DNA of 5,777 nt, taken from positions 1 through 5,777 of the forward strand of contig CAYUBD010000049.1 in assembly GCA_964442905.1 (NCBI GenBank), in the 5' to 3' direction. This DNA comes from JAFGFG01 sp964442905. GTDB taxonomy: Archaea > Aenigmatarchaeota > Aenigmatarchaeia > QMZP01 > JAFGSV01. The position numbers were made by a program, and so were the translations under genes. The notes under the pieces were generated by a model. That model had not been told where the DNA came from. It was given only the letters and a program-made list of their open reading frames with translations, and ran no database searches. Numbering within the stretch: position 1 is the stretch's first letter; each line of letters starts with the position of its first letter. This document shows positions 4,569 through 5,777 of the stretch, piece by piece.

Positions 4569-5777
4569 ATGAGAATAAGCGTTATAGGCTCCGGATATGT
4601 GGGTCTTGTTACAGGTGCATGCTTCGCAGAGATTGGAAACCATGTGATTCTGGTAGATGTCATTCAGGACAAGGTAGATAAGATAAACAGCGGAATATCC
4701 CCGATCTTTGAGGAAAAGATTGACAGGATGCTGAAGAAGAACATCGGGCACGGAAGGCTCCACGCAACCACTCACATGGAAAAGGCCATACTTGATACGC
4801 ACATGACTTTCATAGCCGTTGGCACACCTTCAAAGAGTGACGGCTCCGTAGATCTGGTTTACATCAAAAAAGCCGCTGAGGAGATAGGGAAAGCGCTGAA
4901 GAAAAAGGATGAATACCACACAATCGTTGTCAAATCAACCGTGATACCGGGAACAACTGAGAATGTCATCCTTCCGATAGTTGAAAAGTTCTCCGGAAAG
5001 AAGGCAGGCAGGGACTTCGGCGTTGCCATGAACCCGGAATTCCTTAAGGAGGGGATGGCTGTCGCTGATTTCATGAATCCTGACAGGGTCATAATAGGCG
5101 CAATCGACGGGAAGTCCGCGGAAAGGGTTTCCGCTCTTTACAGTGATTTCAAGTGCCCGGTAATGAAGACCAATCCAAGGACAGCCGAGATGATAAAGTA
5201 TGCAAGCAACGCCTTCCTCGCCACGAAGATATCGTTCTCCAATGAGATAGGAAACCTGTGCAAGCGTCTCGGCATAGATTCATACGAGGTCGCAGACGGC
5301 ATGGGATATGACAGCAGGATAGAAAGGAGATTTCTTAATTCAGGCATAGGATACGGAGGTTCCTGTTTTCCGAAGGATGTGAAGGCCATAATAGCGAAGG
5401 GAAAGAAGACCGGGCTGAAGATGGAAACACTGGATGCGGTTGAAAGCGTGAACAGGGAACAGCCACTAAAGGCCGTTGATATGCTCAGAAAAAAGATACC
5501 AAGGCTGAAGGGAAAGACCATTGCAATCCTGGGGCTGGCATTCAAGCCGGGAACGGATGACATAAGGGAGGCGCCGTCGCTGTTAATAGTTCCAGAGCTG
5601 CTGAAATCAGGCGCAATCGTAAAGGCTTACGACCCTAAGGCTGGAGAAAACTTCAGGAAGGAATTCCCTGACCTGGAGTACACGTCGAGCGCAGATGCTG
5701 CGATTGAAGGAGCAGACGCATGCCTGCTGCTTACGGAATGGGACGAATTCAAAAAGCTTACTGATGAAGATTTCAAG
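4569..5777 (+). CDS. UDP-glucose 6-dehydrogenase, C-terminus cut by window edge
   Basis: 403 codons are visible and the frame is open to the right edge, so a few tens of residues are missing relative to the usual 420-440. The enzyme should convert UDP-glucose to UDP-glucuronate with two NAD. All family landmarks are canonical: Rossmann GSGYVG at 7-12 with Asp30, KSTVIPGTT (122-130), NPEFLKEG (155-162), K210 and N214 in the central helix, catalytic C266 with D270 in GGSCFPKD (263-270), and LGLAFKPGTDDIREAPS (321-337) with R333. This set points to UDP-glucose rather than UDP-ManNAc as substrate. The frame stays open upstream to another ATG at 4464, but that would add 35 unrelated residues and span the TATA box; ATG 4569 gives the standard MRISVIGSGYVG start. 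It is divergent from a non-canonical paralogue across a 130-base gap. Confidence 0.93.
   Translation, partial: MRISVIGSGYVGLVTGACFAEIGNHVILVDVIQDKVDKINSGISPIFEEKIDRMLKKNIGHGRLHATTHMEKAILDTHMTFIAVGTPSKSDGSVDLVYIKKAAEEIGKALKKKDEYHTIVVKSTVIPGTTENVILPIVEKFSGKKAGRDFGVAMNPEFLKEGMAVADFMNPDRVIIGAIDGKSAERVSALYSDFKCPVMKTNPRTAEMIKYASNAFLATKISFSNEIGNLCKRLGIDSYEVADGMGYDSRIERRFLNSGIGYGGSCFPKDVKAIIAKGKKTGLKMETLDAVESVNREQPLKAVDMLRKKIPRLKGKTIAILGLAFKPGTDDIREAPSLLIVPELLKSGAIVKAYDPKAGENFRKEFPDLEYTSSADAAIEGADACLLLTEWDEFKKLTDEDFK

Noticed and set aside
1..5777. CRISPR array, tRNA gene, insertion sequence, toxin-antitoxin or defence system
   Set aside because: No regular repeats, cloverleaf, transposase or matching small gene pair is visible; all long stretches are accounted for by metabolic genes.

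Overview
This window looks like ordinary chromosomal DNA of an archaeon carrying genes for nucleotide-sugar metabolism. Three signs point to archaea. A 70-base fragment at the left edge encodes the start of an archaeal/eukaryotic-type ribosomal protein uL16 (L10e). AT-rich TATA-like boxes lie about 26 bases before likely transcription starts. Several genes have short GTGA/GGTG Shine-Dalgarno motifs, while others appear leaderless. The uL16 start (MAIRPGKCY, then TRVSK) reminded me of DPANN/Micrarchaeota-like proteins, but that placement is a guess from memory.

Layout, left to right: start of ribosomal uL16 (minus, cut by the left edge); divergent promoter region; short sugar-phosphate nucleotidyltransferase (plus, 185-928); single-domain cupin (minus, 925-1263); a 39-base divergent promoter; GalE-like NAD-dependent sugar epimerase (plus, 1303-2220); NadC quinolinate phosphoribosyltransferase (minus, 2215-3036); a 67-base gap with a hairpin; a divergent UDP-sugar dehydrogenase-family protein (minus, 3104-4438); a 130-base divergent promoter region; and a canonical UDP-glucose 6-dehydrogenase (plus, 4569 to the right edge, cut). 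Plus and minus genes alternate. Both convergent pairs overlap at their stop codons. No stretch longer than 300 bases lacks a gene.

The genes suggest a supply line for activated sugars. The nucleotidyltransferase would make an NDP-hexose, the canonical dehydrogenase would oxidise UDP-glucose to UDP-glucuronate, and the epimerase would invert C4 of a UDP-sugar. The second dehydrogenase would act on an unknown NDP-sugar, and the cupin may be a small sugar isomerase/epimerase or a binding protein. Such sugars usually feed surface glycans or protein glycosylation, but no glycosyltransferase or transporter lies in the window. NadC makes an NAD precursor; its link to the NAD-dependent enzymes nearby is only contextual.

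I found no mobile element, CRISPR array, tRNA or rRNA gene, or clear novel system. The most interesting point is that the second dehydrogenase keeps the fold motifs and catalytic cysteine but departs from three otherwise conserved active-site motifs, which its neighbouring paralogue retains.
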